Made by a program: the position numbers and the translations under genes | Notes under the pieces: generated by a model | Told to the model about the DNA's origin: nothing | What the model saw: the letters and a program-made list of their open reading frames with translations, nothing else | The model's database searches: none | Shown: one piece after another, positions 11,074 to 21,840 of the stretch | How the letters are laid out: each line of letters begins with the position of its first letter | How positions within the stretch are numbered: the first letter of the stretch is position 1 | NCBI GenBank assembly: GCA_014529385.2 | Contig: CM043967.1 | Span: 11,422,001 to 11,486,000, forward strand | Reading direction: 5' to 3' | Source of the DNA: Adiantum capillus-veneris | Lineage: Eukaryota > Streptophyta > Polypodiopsida > Polypodiales > Pteridaceae | Length of the DNA stretch: 64,000 bases

Positions 11074-11154
11074 TGTGAGGTCCCCAAACCCGCCGACACC
11101 AAAAGCGGGATGGAACTTTTGACAAGTCTCTAGGCCTAATAAAATTTGAGTCCT
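11074..11154 (-). mobile_element. 5' LTR remnant of element C
   Basis: These 81 bases match 3243-3325, the end of the 3' LTR, at close to 90% by eye. Similarity stops at about 11154, where CACTA-related sequence begins. The rest of the 5' LTR is gone. Confidence 0.8.
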
Positions 11155-12470
11155 AGGCGTAGGGGGCACACTAGATTGAGGTGTGGGGCCGCTCGGTGTA
11201 GGGACCACACTAGTCTCGGGGCGTAGGGTCGGTTGTTGTAGGTCTAGAGGTACCTGCACCTGCATCCCAAAGGTGCTGTGCCATGGCGATCTGCTTAGGT
11301 GTGAACTGAGACAAAAACGAGCCCATCTGCTCGGGTGACATGCCGACCGGAGTGACTGGAAAACTACAACTAGGAGATTAGGGCTCATCGCCATCGGCTA
11401 TGGCTAATCATACACAAACAAAACCCACAAAATATGTTAGTTTACGTAAGAAATGCTTAATCAATACAAACAACAAATCAACGAAACTGCTACACAAATG
11501 AAACAAATCAACGAACCTGCTACATAAATGACCAAAATCTAAAGTGTATTGTAGACTAATAAAAAGAGCCATGCAAAAGGTTTCCTAGCGAAAGTCATTA
11601 GTTAATCTTACATCCTCTATGAGATCTAATGCACCAAAGATGTCTATCTCAATCTGTACTTCTGCATCTTCGTCATTGAACTCTACTTCTTCGTCGCTCT
11701 CCGCATCAGCTTCACTATTTGACACCTCATCTCTAGGTTCAGACAATTGCTCAATGCTGGAGTTGGTCCTGCGCTTTGTTCATGAATCACCTCTTCGAGC
11801 TCAACATCCAATCCTTCACACAATTGCTTGCTACGTGGAGCAACTTGAACGACATAGAGCCAGCAGGGTTTAGACAGATCATTCTCATCATTTTCTATCC
11901 ATAGTGGATCGTGTATGAACACAACTTGTTGCACGATTGTGCTTGAATTGAAGGGAATTTATCAAACGTTGTTGCTTTTTCCCTTCGTACCTCTCTAGCC
12001 ACTTTTGCATGATGTCAGAGTTGAGAAGGCAAAGTCTCATAACCTTTTCTCACATTGTGATGTCCATCTTCCTAACGATGCCTTGTCCCTGCGGCTCGTC
12101 CCTTGTCACCTTGACGTTGACCTCAATAGTCCACATTCGGGGCATCTCTAGATCAATTGAGACAAAAAATTCATAGATGAGGACAATAGACTCTTGTACA
12201 AGTCATCCTTCGGCCATGCTACCCTCGGGGTGAGCCCTTTGACGAACAAACCCCTTTAAAGTCTTCATAAATCTCTCCAAGAAGAACATCCACTTGCTAT
12301 GGACCATCCTAGCAACTGCAACTTCATCGACCACATGCACAAGTACATGCATTTGGATGGTAAGAATGTTTGTTGGAAAGTACTTCTCCATCTCCACTTC
12401 TTGAAATGCCACTTCAGGCATTGGTTGGGAGGACTCAGTCAATTGCCGCTCATTTGAAAATCGTCTTCTC
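11155..12470 (-). pseudogene. CACTA (En/Spm) transposase relic, DUF4218/DUF4216 part
   Basis: On the minus strand, 12442-12203 encodes FPTNILTIQMHVLVHVVDE, then ERFMKTLKGFVRQRAHPEGS, the hallmark of DUF4218, which follows the TNP2 transposase domain in plant CACTA elements. A second trace at 11934-11683 (QVVFIHDP, then a WLYVVQVAPR-like segment) fits DUF4216, followed by an acidic tail to about 11620. A third trace at about 11390-11200 (PVTPVGMSPEQMGSFLSQ) looks like a separate low-complexity ORF. The TNP2 catalytic region expected upstream, at higher coordinates, is absent and is replaced by repeats. The relic is non-functional. Confidence 0.7.
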
Positions 12471-12722
12471 TGGGATGAAGTTGGAGCAATATCTACTTGC
12501 GGACTTTGACCTTCAATCTCTAGACCATGAGATCGATAACACGGGCCTTGTACTTGCTCTATCGGAAAGAGACCGTGATTGCGTATGTGTTGGTCGCAGA
12601 TTTTTCGTTTTCGAAAGATCTAATGCTTGCAGTGTGAACAAGGACACACCATCCTCCATACTTTATCTACCAATGATGCAACAAATAATTAAAACACTCT
12701 AGTTGTTATAACTACAAGATTT

Positions 12723-13090
12723 AACAACCTCACATTCTCTAGCCAGGCCCGATCCCCGCACACCTCGGTCTAGAGGTGCACGGAGATTAGGACCACAGGG
12801 TAATAATCTCGTCTTTATTGGTCAATGACTATATATTAAAGTTCTTGAAGTCTATGTGCACTTTTGAAGTCCGATTGCATTTTTTCAACTATTTTTTGCT
12901 AGCTCTAACAACCTCACATTCTCTAGCCAGGCCCGATCCCCGCACACCTTGGTCTAGAGGTGCACGGAGGTTAAGACCACAAAGTAATAATCTCATCTTT
13001 ATTGGTCAATGACTATATATTAAGGTTCTTTCGGTTTGTGTGCATTTTTGCAGTCCGATTGCGTTTTTTCTACTATTAATTTGACGCTAT
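12723..13090. repeat. 184-bp direct duplication
   Basis: The block starting AACAACCTCACATTCTC at 12723 recurs at 12907 with few changes, and both copies end in the same kind of AAGTCCGATTGC segment. It borders the CCTAA-rich block and shares its AGTCCGATTGCATTTTT motif, so it may be the diverged edge of the same array. No coding signal is seen. Confidence 0.8.
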
Positions 13091-14860
13091 CTCTAACCTA
13101 ACCTATAACATAACCCTAGCTTAACTTAATGTAACCTAACTTATAACCTAAACCTAACCTATAACCTAACCTAACTGAAGTCCATTTGCATTTTTAGAAG
13201 TACATGAGTCATCTTCGAAGTTCGATTGCGTTTTTTCTACTATTAATTTGACGATAGCTCTAACCTAACCTATAATCGTTATGCATAGCCTATAATCTAA
13301 CCTAACGTAAAACCTATACCTAATGTAAAACCTATAACTTAACCTAACTTATAATCGTTATGCGTAACCTATAATTTAACCTAACGTAAAACCTATACCT
13401 AACTTAACTTAATGTATATAACTTAACTTATAACATTTACCTAACCTATAACCTAACCTAACCGAAGTCCGTTTTCATTTGTAGAAGTACAGAGTCATCT
13501 TCGAAGTCCTATTGCATTTTTACTACTATTAATTTGACGCTAGCTTTAACCTAACCTATAATCATTATGCCTAACCTATAATATAATCTAACCTAACATA
13601 AAACCTATACCTAACCTAACTTAATGTAACATATCTTATAACATCTACCTAACCTATAGCCTAACTTAACCAAAGTCCGTTTGCATTTTTAGAAGTACAC
13701 GAGTCACTTTGAAGTCCGATTGCATTTTTAAAAGTACACGTGTCATATTCGAAGTCCGTTTGCATTTTTAGAAGTACACGAGTCACTTTGAAGTCCGATT
13801 GCATTTTTAAAAGTACACGTGTCATATTCGAAGTCCGTTTGTATTTTCTCGACTATTATGCCATCGATAGCTCTAACCTAACCTTACATATAACCTAAAC
13901 CTCACATAACCTAACCTAACATAAAAATGACACAATGGTGAGGTGTTTAGCAAAATGACAAGCCGTAGATCTTGCCCACAATGCATATGTGATGTGGGCA
14001 AGCTCTATGGCTTGCCAATGTGGCAAACAGCTCACCATTGTGTTGTTTTTAGAGTTGCGAAGCGATTTTATGGCCTGAAAACCGCTCGCAGACATATAGA
14101 CGACGAGCCATTGGCAATATGGCAAGTCATAAAGCTTGCCCACAATACATACACCTTGTGGGCAAGCTTTATGGCTTGCCGTATTGCCAAACGGATTGCC
14201 AGTGTGTTGTTTTTAGGGGCACGATGTAATTTTAGCACCTGAAAATCGCTCGCAAACATATAGACAACACCATGGCAAGCCGTTTGGCAATACAGCAAGC
14301 CATAAAGCTTGCCCACAATGCATATGCATTGTAAGAAAGATCTATGGCTTGCCGTATTGCCAAACGGCTCGCCATGGTGCTATTTTAGGACTCGAAATCC
14401 GCTCGCGGATATATAAACAACACAATGGCGAGCCGTTGGCAATACGGAAATCCATAGAGCTTTCCCACAACACATATGTGTTGTGGGTAAGCTTTATGGA
14501 TTTCCGTATTGACGAACGGAATGCCATTGTGTTGTTTTTAATATGCGCCGTGGGTAAGCTCTATAGCTTGCCGTATTGTCGAACATAGCTTAACCTAACT
14601 TAACCTAATGTAGTTTACCTAACCTAACGTAACTTAACCTAACCTAACATATAAGATAACCTAACTTAACATAATGTAGCTTAACCTAACCTAACCTAAC
14701 CTAATATAACTTAACCTAGCATAGCTTAACTTAATCTAACCTAACGTATAAGATAACCTAACATAACAACGTAGCTTAACTTAACATAGCCTAACCTAAT
14801 CTAACTTAACTTATAACTTAAACTTAACCTAAAACATAAACCCCATCAACTACATAAGTT
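13080..14860. repeat. degenerate CCTAA-type arrays with interspersed 30-40 base motifs
   Basis: Many copies of CTAACCTAACCTATAACCTA, CCTAACTTAACC and similar words fill 13085-13160, 13255-13460, 13545-13670, 13875-13925 and 14585-14860. Between them lies a recurring motif of the type GAAGTCCGTTTGCATTTTT followed by AGAAGTACACGAGTCA. The pentamer TTAGG is the insect-type telomere word; the usual plant telomere word is TTTAGGG. These arrays are degenerate, so they are better read as a transposon-internal or interstitial satellite than as telomere. Confidence 0.75.
13930..14535. repeat. four tandem long palindromes, period about 160 bases
   Basis: Four inverted repeats of 112-119 bases lie at 13930-14043, 14099-14210, 14264-14381 and 14417-14535. 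Arms read ACAACACAATGGCGAGCC outward and GGCAAGCTTTATGGCTTGCC inward, with a centre such as ACAATGCATATGTGATGT. Spacers of about 50 bases contain GCTCGCAGACATATAGA. Both arms of each palindrome match over about 50 bases with few mismatches. A transcript would fold into long hairpins. The block is flanked on both sides by CCTAA arrays. It could be a foldback or MITE-type array or a CACTA subterminal region. Confidence 0.85.
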
Positions 14861-15199
14861 GAAAGACGACATAATTCAATAAAAAAATTCTTCAAAACAA
14901 TTTTTTTTCATAAACTTAAACAAATTTTTTCCATAATTTAAAATGAAATTTCACATAACAAATCCTAACTTCTTTTAAAGCATTCAAAGTTTAAAGCATG
15001 AAATTTTCTTTTTTAATATACAAAGTAATTTAAATAAACTTAATATGCATTTAAAGGTTTGAGCACTCACATTAGTCCTATTTGAGCAATGAAAGTTGTC
15101 GCCAAAGTCCTAGAACCTGCAAAAACACACACACAAACACAAACACTAACCCTAAACCCTAAATCTACAAGTAAACATGAAAATAATCTTACCTTAGTG
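14861..15199. other. AT-rich non-coding stretch with a telo-box-like word
   Basis: I see no gene. At about 15144-15166 the words CTAACCCTAAACCCTAAA form a short match to the plant telomere-box motif AAACCCTAA, which is also common in plant promoters. The rest is A-rich, low-complexity sequence. Confidence 0.5.
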
Positions 15200-15574
15200 T
15201 TATGCGCTACCCCACAAGCAAGATAAGCACCTCCGACGGCGTGTATCGCAGTAGATCTGTGAGAGAGGGTAAAGAGGAGAGCTTGAGATGTGGCGCAGGA
15301 ATTAGGAGAAATTTGCAGAGAAAGCCCGCGGTTTTGGTTTTTGCAGGTATCGATGGTACAGCTATCGGTATAGGCATCGAAATAGTCAGCAGAAGGGGCG
15401 TCGGAATGCGCATTCGCGCTGGCGTCGGAAGACCTACCGGAATAGGCGTCGGAATTTTGAAAATGAAATTTTTAAAAAAACCTTAGCTCCCTCCATAAAT
15501 ACACACACATATACCAATGCCCGCCAGTGACGCCGGTAATGTGGCGCTGGAATTCAAGTGACCTCTTGTAGTGG
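15200..15574. other. possible CACTA terminal region
   Basis: The word GGCGTCGGAA occurs three times (about 15395-15455) with relatives GGCATCGAAA and GACGCCGGTAA. The segment ends at about 15574 with CTTGTAGTG, the inverse of CACTACAAG, the usual plant CACTA terminus. Such short GC-rich subterminal repeats are common in CACTA elements. I could not find the opposite CACTA end or a 3-base target duplication, so this is tentative. Confidence 0.35.
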
Positions 15575-16430
15575 AGGTGTAGATAGAAAGTGGAAGAGCT
15601 CAAGGGTTGCGAAAGTGAAAAGCTATAATGAGTTATCCAACCCCCCCTTTTATAATGGTGAATTTTTTGAAGAGGACACTTTTCCACACAAAAAAGCACT
15701 TTAAAAAGAGACACTTTTACAAAAAATGGACGTTTGTCGCATTGTGACGGGTAGATTTCAACAATAACTGAAAATGGTACTGAAACAAGCTGAACACAAA
15801 GACCACTATTATAGAATGAAATGATATATTTAAAGTCTAAAATTTTCTAAAGCAAAGCGAATTGAATACAGAGAGGGTATTTTTTCCAAAAATGCAAGGG
15901 TGACAAAGCTATAATAGCGATAGCATAGTTCCATCCATGCCCCAATAATGTTGGGCCTTCATTTTGTCTTTCATTCTCTTTCCAATCTGCAAACATTCTC
16001 AAAATTAAGTAGGCAATGATCATCAAACTTCAATGAAGTGAAAATTTGATGGAAGGATTCTCACCTTGTGACCTTGTAGACGAAATTGAGCTTGTTGAAG
16101 GTCTCAAAACCCATAATGGCCAAATATTCTGGCACATTGCTGAGAAATCAATGTTTTTTCACTTAGACAGCTTCCAAAGAATCATTAGGGCATCCTCACT
16201 ATAATGTCAAAGCTTGCAATAGTGGCTTCTACACGTTATAAGGGAGTCCACACTCCAAGCTTGCACATCCAACAATCATAGTGAAACTATATGCACAAGG
16301 AGGTGCAGGATTTAAATAGCACATCTAATACATGATGGTCCAACCTTACAATGGTACCTATCCCCATTATGCATGCCCTCCACAAAACCCCAATCCTCTT
16401 CTAAAAGCCTCTCTAAATCCTCATAATGCA
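15575..16430. other. no recognised feature; flank of E2
   Basis: I see no gene or clear repeat here. This stretch precedes the E2 LTR, whose first base is 16431. The five bases before it, ATGCA-like, may be the left copy of a target duplication, but the right end of E2 is lost so this cannot be checked. Confidence 0.5.
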
Positions 16431-17346
16431 TGTCATAAAATATAATATATAACTTTACCAAATGATTTTCTCATATTAAACTGATCATTTAATGTCGGAG
16501 AATAAACAGGAACAAGAGTTAGCATCGAGACATGTGCTTCTAGACCTATCTCAACACGGGACCAAAAGGACAGATGGTTGCATCTCAATAGGGGTCCAAA
16601 AGGAGATGATCTATCAAAGAGCAACGTGCAATAAGTGCTTCTAGACTTACCTTAGCAGGGGACCAAGAGGAGAGATGGTTACATCTCAATAGGGGTCCAA
16701 AAGGAGGTAGTCTATCAAAGAGAAATGTGCAACTAATGAAGCTTACAAGACCTTAAGGTTAGCTTCATTAAAGACCTCCAATGGTTAGTGTTAAAATTCC
16801 GTTGACCTTAAGAAAACTAGGGTTGAGCTTGAGGTGGGAAGCCGACCGAAACTTAAGCAAGCTACGGCTGTGCTTGAGGTGGGAACCCGACCTAAACTGA
16901 AGCAATCTAGGGCTGTTCTTGAGGTGGGAACTCCACCTAAGGTGCTTGTCATGCTTGATGACTAAGGTACTTGAGGTACTTGTCACATTTAATGAGGAAG
17001 TTGCTTGAGAAGCTTTCTATGCATGGGGGGTAAGATGCTTGAGTCAAAAAGAGAACCTACACACTTAATGAGAAAGTTGCTTGAGAAACTTCCCATGCAT
17101 AAAAATCTCAAAGTTAGGGGAATTCTAAAAGAGCACATGGTACATATGTCAGACTCTCACTAAGCTTAACCACATGGTGTGCTTGAATGCTATTGGTTGG
17201 GCTAAAGAGGGGTCCAATGAGCTTCTACTTCCATCTAACAAATATCTAGATATTTTCAAGCTCTCTCTCTCTCTCTCTCTAAGGGGTAAGGAGGCCACTT
17301 GTCAAAAGACTACCCATGTGCTTGACTGCATGCTGCATGTGATTGG
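16431..17346 (+). mobile_element. E2 5' LTR, first part
   Basis: It matches the E3 and E1 LTRs in reverse complement up to about 16985 and contains a copy of the 57-bp minisatellite at about 16790-16960. A CT microsatellite lies at about 17264-17281. It ends in ATTGG (17342-17346), the left target duplication of G. A frame at 16768-16986 on the minus strand exists only because the 57-bp unit is a multiple of three. Confidence 0.85.
16790..16960. repeat. 57-bp minisatellite in E2 LTR
   Basis: About three units contain CTTGAGGTGGGAAC and a CGACCTAAACTTAAGCAAG-like half. The same unit occurs at 38810-38990 and from 63845 to beyond the right edge (unit starts at 63845, 63902 and 63959). It is a constant part of the family E LTR and varies in copy number between copies. 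Confidence 0.85.
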
Positions 17347-17729
17347 TGTTACGACATAAGCCGCACAGTGCGGTCCTGCGGAGGTCTGGACATTGCGGAC
17401 TAGGAGTCATGCGGCTTTGGGATAGTTCTTCATAGGATATCATGGGACAGGACGTGGATTTGCACCGTTCCTGATTTGCGTTGGAGCAGCGGTTGTATAT
17501 GGGGGGGCATACCAGTCTTTGGGGATATTTCTAATATTCATGTTATCAATATATCTTCTTTCTTGTACTCTGTGTTCGGTTTCATATCAATGAAGAAGAC
17601 GGTGTTTTGTTTCTGTATCTTGTCTTTTGTTTTGTCTTCCTGTGTTTTGATGTTCATATAATGTAAGGCAGTGTGAGGGTAATCATTCCCCTAGTGCTTA
17701 TTGCTCCTCTGCAGGCAATAGCCATTACA
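17347..17729 (+). mobile_element. 5' LTR of G
   Basis: It runs from TGTTACG to CCATTACA, 383 bases, and is followed at once by the primer site. It starts with the short dyad CCGCACAGTGCGG. The words ATCAATGAAGAAGACGG and TTCATATAATGTAAGG near the end may be poly(A)-type signals. The same length as the 3' copy confirms the boundaries. Confidence 0.93.
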
Positions 17730-17731
17730 TC

Positions 17732-17747
17732 TGGCGACCACGATGCG
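17732..17747 (+). promoter_or_regulatory. primer binding site of G
   Basis: TGGCGACCACGATGCG lies two bases after the LTR end. It resembles the TGGCGACT-type sites of many plant gypsy elements, probably Arg tRNA, and differs from the Met and Asp sites of its neighbours. The tRNA assignment is tentative. Confidence 0.6.
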
Positions 17748-17773
17748 CGATGCGTGACCTGCGGTGAACATGC

Positions 17774-18937
17774 ATGCACACTAGGTCGCAGGGTCCTCCT
17801 GACCCTGTGGTTCCAATTGTGGGGGGACGTCGGAGGAGAGGCGGTTCGGATGCATTCATTTTTTCTACACCGCAGGAGGCTGAGGAACATGTATCTCCAT
17901 CACCAAGTCCGGTGCGTGGTAGGTGTATTCGGCGTGTGCGGCGTACTCCACGTAGTCAGTCATGTCCTCCTACCGTGCGTTCACCCTCTCCCACCCATAT
18001 TGCTCCACCACCATCTCCGGTAAGTAGTCTTGGGGTTTCACCGCCATTGTCCCCACCTCCTAGTGTTCGTCAACTTTTTCCGAGAGGGGGTACAGTTGGG
18101 CAAGGGACGATGGCACAGCCTCAGATTAAGTATAGCCATTTTCGAGGTCTTTCAAAGGAAGACCCTGATGCACATTTGTGACAATTTAATAAAGTGTATG
18201 GATTGAATCATCCTGGGGTGGTGATTCCTGTTCATCAACAATTAGTGTTTGAATCTAAATTTTCAGGGAAAACTGCCAAATGGTTGTCAAAATACCTTGA
18301 TGATCACTTTCATACGTATGACGAAAGGTCCAGAGCGTTCTTGCGACAGTTCAAAATGGAAAAGGCAGTCCCTCAACATCTGGAAAAGCTTCGTATGCTG
18401 CGTCAAAAGTCGTTGCCAGTGGAGGATTATGCTGCAAAATTCCGGATGCTTTTGCAGCGGGTACCTCAGACACAAAGGCCAGCAGTCGAGGTGTTGAATG
18501 ATTATTTTCTGTGAGGACTCAATAAGGATCTCAGAACTCCTATGGCAATAGTGGATAAGGTAACTACTCCATTGGATAATGTAATTGCAAGGGCTGTTGT
18601 AGCAGGATAAGCTTTGGAGGATATGGAATCCCCAAAGAATTCAAAGAAAAAAGAGCGGAAGAAATCTCATCGTAAGTCTCAGGGAAGTGGTAGTGATAGT
18701 TCGGAGTCGGAGACTGCAGACTCAGATTCTTCATACTCAAGCAGCAGCGATTCGGGGAAAGAATCAGAGGAGGCACCTCAGAGAAAATCCCAACGTCAAG
18801 GGAAAGGTGTTCCATCCAGATCGGCAGAATTTGTTGCGGTGGTTAAAAGTCTGAAGGAACTATGGTGTACTCAGTGCCGAAATCCGGGACATGCTGCTCA
18901 AGAGTGTGCAATGAGTCTGCACGGCCAACACTTATAA
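17774..18937 (+). pseudogene. gag of G
   Basis: One frame is kept through the whole stretch and is broken only by nonsense codons at 18179, 18512 and 18608. The N-terminus (17774-18140) is rich in Pro, Arg and Ser. The core has FSGKTAKWLSKYLDDHF, RAFLRQFKMEKA and PVEDYAAKFRMLLQRV, typical of retrotransposon gag. A Ser/Lys/Glu-rich linker precedes a zinc knuckle CTQCRNPGHAAQEC (CX2CX4HX4C) at about 18866-18907. Family comparison suggests the stop at 18512 stands for Arg (CGA to TGA) and that at 18608 for Gln (CAA to TAA). Confidence 0.85.
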
Positions 18938-19558
18938 TACAGTGGAATGTTATTTCAATGGTCGGGATCGTAGGAGTCCGGATTCTTCTACATGGCACCG
19001 ACCATAGTTAGGGCAGGGACAAGAGCCTATGGTGGTGATGGCTCATGCTCATACATCAGAAGCACCCTTTCAAGGACAAGAAGGGGGACGGGGTCAAGAA
19101 GGGGGTCGCGATTGCGAAAGAGGTGGCCGAGATCCTGATCGACCCAAGACCGGCCTTTTCTATTTGGGAGATAGGCATTGGCGGTCCGAGTGTTCAGAGG
19201 CTATGGAATATGATCGAAAGAAATAGGAACATGTTGCTAGAAAGCAACCTAGTGTGGCTATGGTTTAGATTGAAGGGTTGGAGGAGTCAGATCCGGTGGT
19301 TCCACTAATTATGCATTCTGGAAAAAATGTGGTTCCAACAGCTGATGTTAAGCTTCCGGATTGGGCGAATCAAGAAGATGTACAGAAAAATACTGTGACG
19401 TGGATGTCACAGTCAGCACCACCATTGCAATCATCAGTACTATCAACCGCTCGTCTAGAAACAAACAAGGGGAAAGATAGAAACAAGGTTGATACTAGGG
19501 AAGGGGATATTGGAATTCAGTTTGGAAAGAGGTCCTCGATTTTCCAATACAAGTATCT
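18938..19558 (+). pseudogene. gag to protease spacer of G
   Basis: This stretch holds a Gly/Arg-rich segment (about 19078-19140) and a degraded second zinc knuckle read as LFYLGDRHWRSECSEAM, in which one or two of the expected Cys are gone. It then runs in several frames toward the protease. It is probably the end of gag and the start of pol. Confidence 0.55.
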
Positions 19559-20191
19559 TTGCGTTCATTACTGAAATTGGTTCTGAATTTTCATAATGCC
19601 TTGCTAAGTCAGAAGTCTAAGGAAATGATGGAAGTTGACATTGTGATAGCTAAGGGTGAGGGAGACGAGTCAGTCCCACTGCCAACAAATAGGATCACGG
19701 ATATCCGCATCCCGGAGCTTTCAGTCAGATATCATGGTACATACATCAACAAAGTACTATTAGATGGAGGTGCGGGAGTAAATATTATTACTCAAGCAGC
19801 TTGTGAGCGTTTTGGACTTAGTGATTGGGAACCTGCACCCTTTGTAGTCCGCATGGTAGATCAAAGAAGAGTGCAGCCAGTAGGATTACTCCGGGGCATT
19901 GTCCTGGATGTAGCTGGCTTATCTTTTGCTATTTCTTTAGTAGTCTTGAATATTGAGGATCATAATTAGGATTATCACATTATTTTGGGGAGACCATGGT
20001 TACGACAAGCCATGCTAAAGCATAATTGGGAGGCAAATATGCTTACAGTTAAAAAGGGTTGCAAGAAAGTTCGGGTGATGTTGGGAATATGCAAGCAACC
20101 AGTTCAGGTAGCATGGCGTGTGATAGCAGAGATAGTAAATATGGTGGAAGGATTAGAAGAGGATGAAGAGGAGCAATTTTTGAAGGTTTAG
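19559..20191 (+). pseudogene. retropepsin of G
   Basis: The active-site word is LLDGGAGVNII, with Gly in place of the usual Ser/Thr after Asp. The second motif IILGRPWLRQ follows at about 19978. A TAG (19966-19968) between them replaces a residue of the usual NQDYHIILG context, consistent with CAG to TAG. The domain would cut Gag-Pol. The altered DxG motif and the stop mean it is dead. Confidence 0.8.
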
Positions 20192-20304
20192 TTTCTTTAT
20201 ATCTTGTAGACATTTCTATGATTTTGGAGGGGAAATCTTTAGGGGCTTCAGGAATTTCACCAGAGACAAGGGTGCAATAAAAAGATTTTCCTAGTCCCAA
20301 ATCA

Positions 20305-21840
20305 TTGGAGGACATTATTAAGCAAGAACGTGCATTTGAAGCACAGATGGGAAAAGTTACAAGGGTCAAGGAAGATGAATTGGAGAAGGTTTTTCTAGGG
20401 GAGCAAGCGGAGTCTCAGCCCATTTATATTAATAAGCAGCTTGAGGCAAGTTTCCGAGGAGACTTGATTAATTTGCTGACAAAATTTAAGGATGTTTTCG
20501 CATGGGAATTTGCAGATATGCAAGGATTGGGTCCAAAGTTTTATCAGCATACCATTAATCTGAAACCAGATGCGGTGCTAGTGAAGCAACATTCATATAG
20601 GATGAATCCTAATGTGGCAAAGCAAGTTAAGGTGGAAATTGATCGTCTCTTGGAGGTGGGTTTTATTACCCCTATTGATAATCCCGAGTGGATTTCTCCC
20701 ATTGTGGTGGTACCAAAGAAAAACACGCAAATTTGCATTTGTGTGGATTATCGAAAGCTGAATGCAGCTACTGTTCCGGATCCTTTTCCTCTTCCATTTC
20801 TGGATTCTATTTTGGATGATGTGACAGGGCACGAGATGTATACTTTTCTAGATGGGTTTAGTGTATATAACCAAATTTGAATGGCGTTGCGTGATCAACC
20901 TAAAACAACTTTTACTACAGCATGGGGCGTTTTTGCATGCACAGTGATGTGGTTCGGATCAAGGAATGCGCCCTCAACTTTTCAAAGGGATATGTTTCAA
21001 ATTTTTGGTCCCTATTTGACATATTTTATGAGAGTTTTTCTGGATGATCTCAGTGGTTTTGGAGCGCAATTAGAGCATTTGAAGCAATTGCGGTTATGTT
21101 TTATGAAATGTCGAGAGGTGAAATTCAGTTCAAATCCTCTAAAATGTTCATTTGCAGTTAGAAGTGGAAGGTTATTGGGTCATATAATCTTTGAGGATGG
21201 CATTTCCGTGGATCCTGATAAAATAGCCGCAATTATAGAAGTGTCTCTGACGGTGAATTCGAAACAGTGTCAAGTCTTTCTGGGCCAAGCTCGCTGGCAT
21301 GGGAGGCATTTGAGGTTTGTCGCGCATTTGGCAATCCCTATTAATTAGGCAACACATGCTAAAGGTTTTGAAAGGACACAGGATGTGATCTGGCTTTTCG
21401 GAGATTAAAACTTCAGCTATCCAAAGCTCCGATTATGATCCCTCCGAATTGGGGTCAGGATTTTCATGTATTTGTGGATGCTTCTGACCGGGCCATTGGC
21501 AGTGTGCTGATGTAGGAACATAATCAAGGGTGGTTTTGACCTGTCTATTACACTAGCAGAAGATTATCATCCGTAGAAATGAATTATTCAGTGACAGAAA
21601 GAGAATGTTTAGGGATGATTTATTCAGTGAAAAAGTTTTGGCATTATCTGTTGAGCCCGTGGTTTTTCTTTCATGTGGATCATTCGGCTCTTCTATATCT
21701 AGTGTACCAATAGAATTTGACAGGAAGATTGGATAGATGGGTACTCTTGTTGCAGGAATTTGATTTTAAGGTCATACATCGTCCAAGAGCCCAGCATGCG
21801 GTGGCTGATTACCTATCTAGGCTAGATTCTGGTGAGCCGC
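20305..21840 (+). pseudogene. reverse transcriptase and RNase H of G
   Basis: The RT fingers are at 20560-20880 (GFITPID, WISPIVVVPKKN, DYRKLNAATVPD, FLDGFSVYNQI). A TGA at 20878-20880 sits where family members have Arg in NQIRMA, consistent with CGA to TGA. The palm continues at 20881 with the catalytic FLDD in VFLDDLSGFG. The connection ends near 21350. RNase H follows in shifted frames (FVDASDRAIGS, ERECLGMIYSVKKFWHYLL, DHSALLYLV, ADYLSRLD) up to about 21830. Several stops make it non-functional. Confidence 0.85.

Larger units (their letters stand above)
3243..11154 (-). mobile_element. gypsy-type element C with very long LTR
   Basis: This is a minus-strand element. Reading from the right, it has an 81-base 5' LTR remnant, an initiator-Met primer site, a 169-aa pre-gag ORF, gag, protease, RT, RNase H, integrase and a long 3' LTR ending at 3243. 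The LTR end (CCTCACA on the minus strand) is the same at 3243 and 11074. Integrase residues around the DDE core and the absence of a third ORF are compatible with a chromovirus, but the integrase C-terminus where a chromodomain would lie is deleted. C sits inside the LTR of A. The expected matching 5-base duplication (TTAGA at 3238-3242) cannot be tested because the right end is truncated. Confidence 0.85.

Noticed and set aside
13080-14860. True telomere or chromosome end
   Set aside because: The CCTAA words are degenerate, interrupted by other motifs and flanked on both sides by transposons, so this is interstitial sequence.
15202-15486. 94-codon plus-strand frame rich in Gly and Ile
   Set aside because: It comes from the GGCGTCGG-type subterminal repeats, has no start context support and no family match.
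16768-16986. Open frame of 72 codons on the minus strand
   Set aside because: It is the 57-bp minisatellite of the family E LTR read through; the unit length is a multiple of three. The same applies to 63767-63997.
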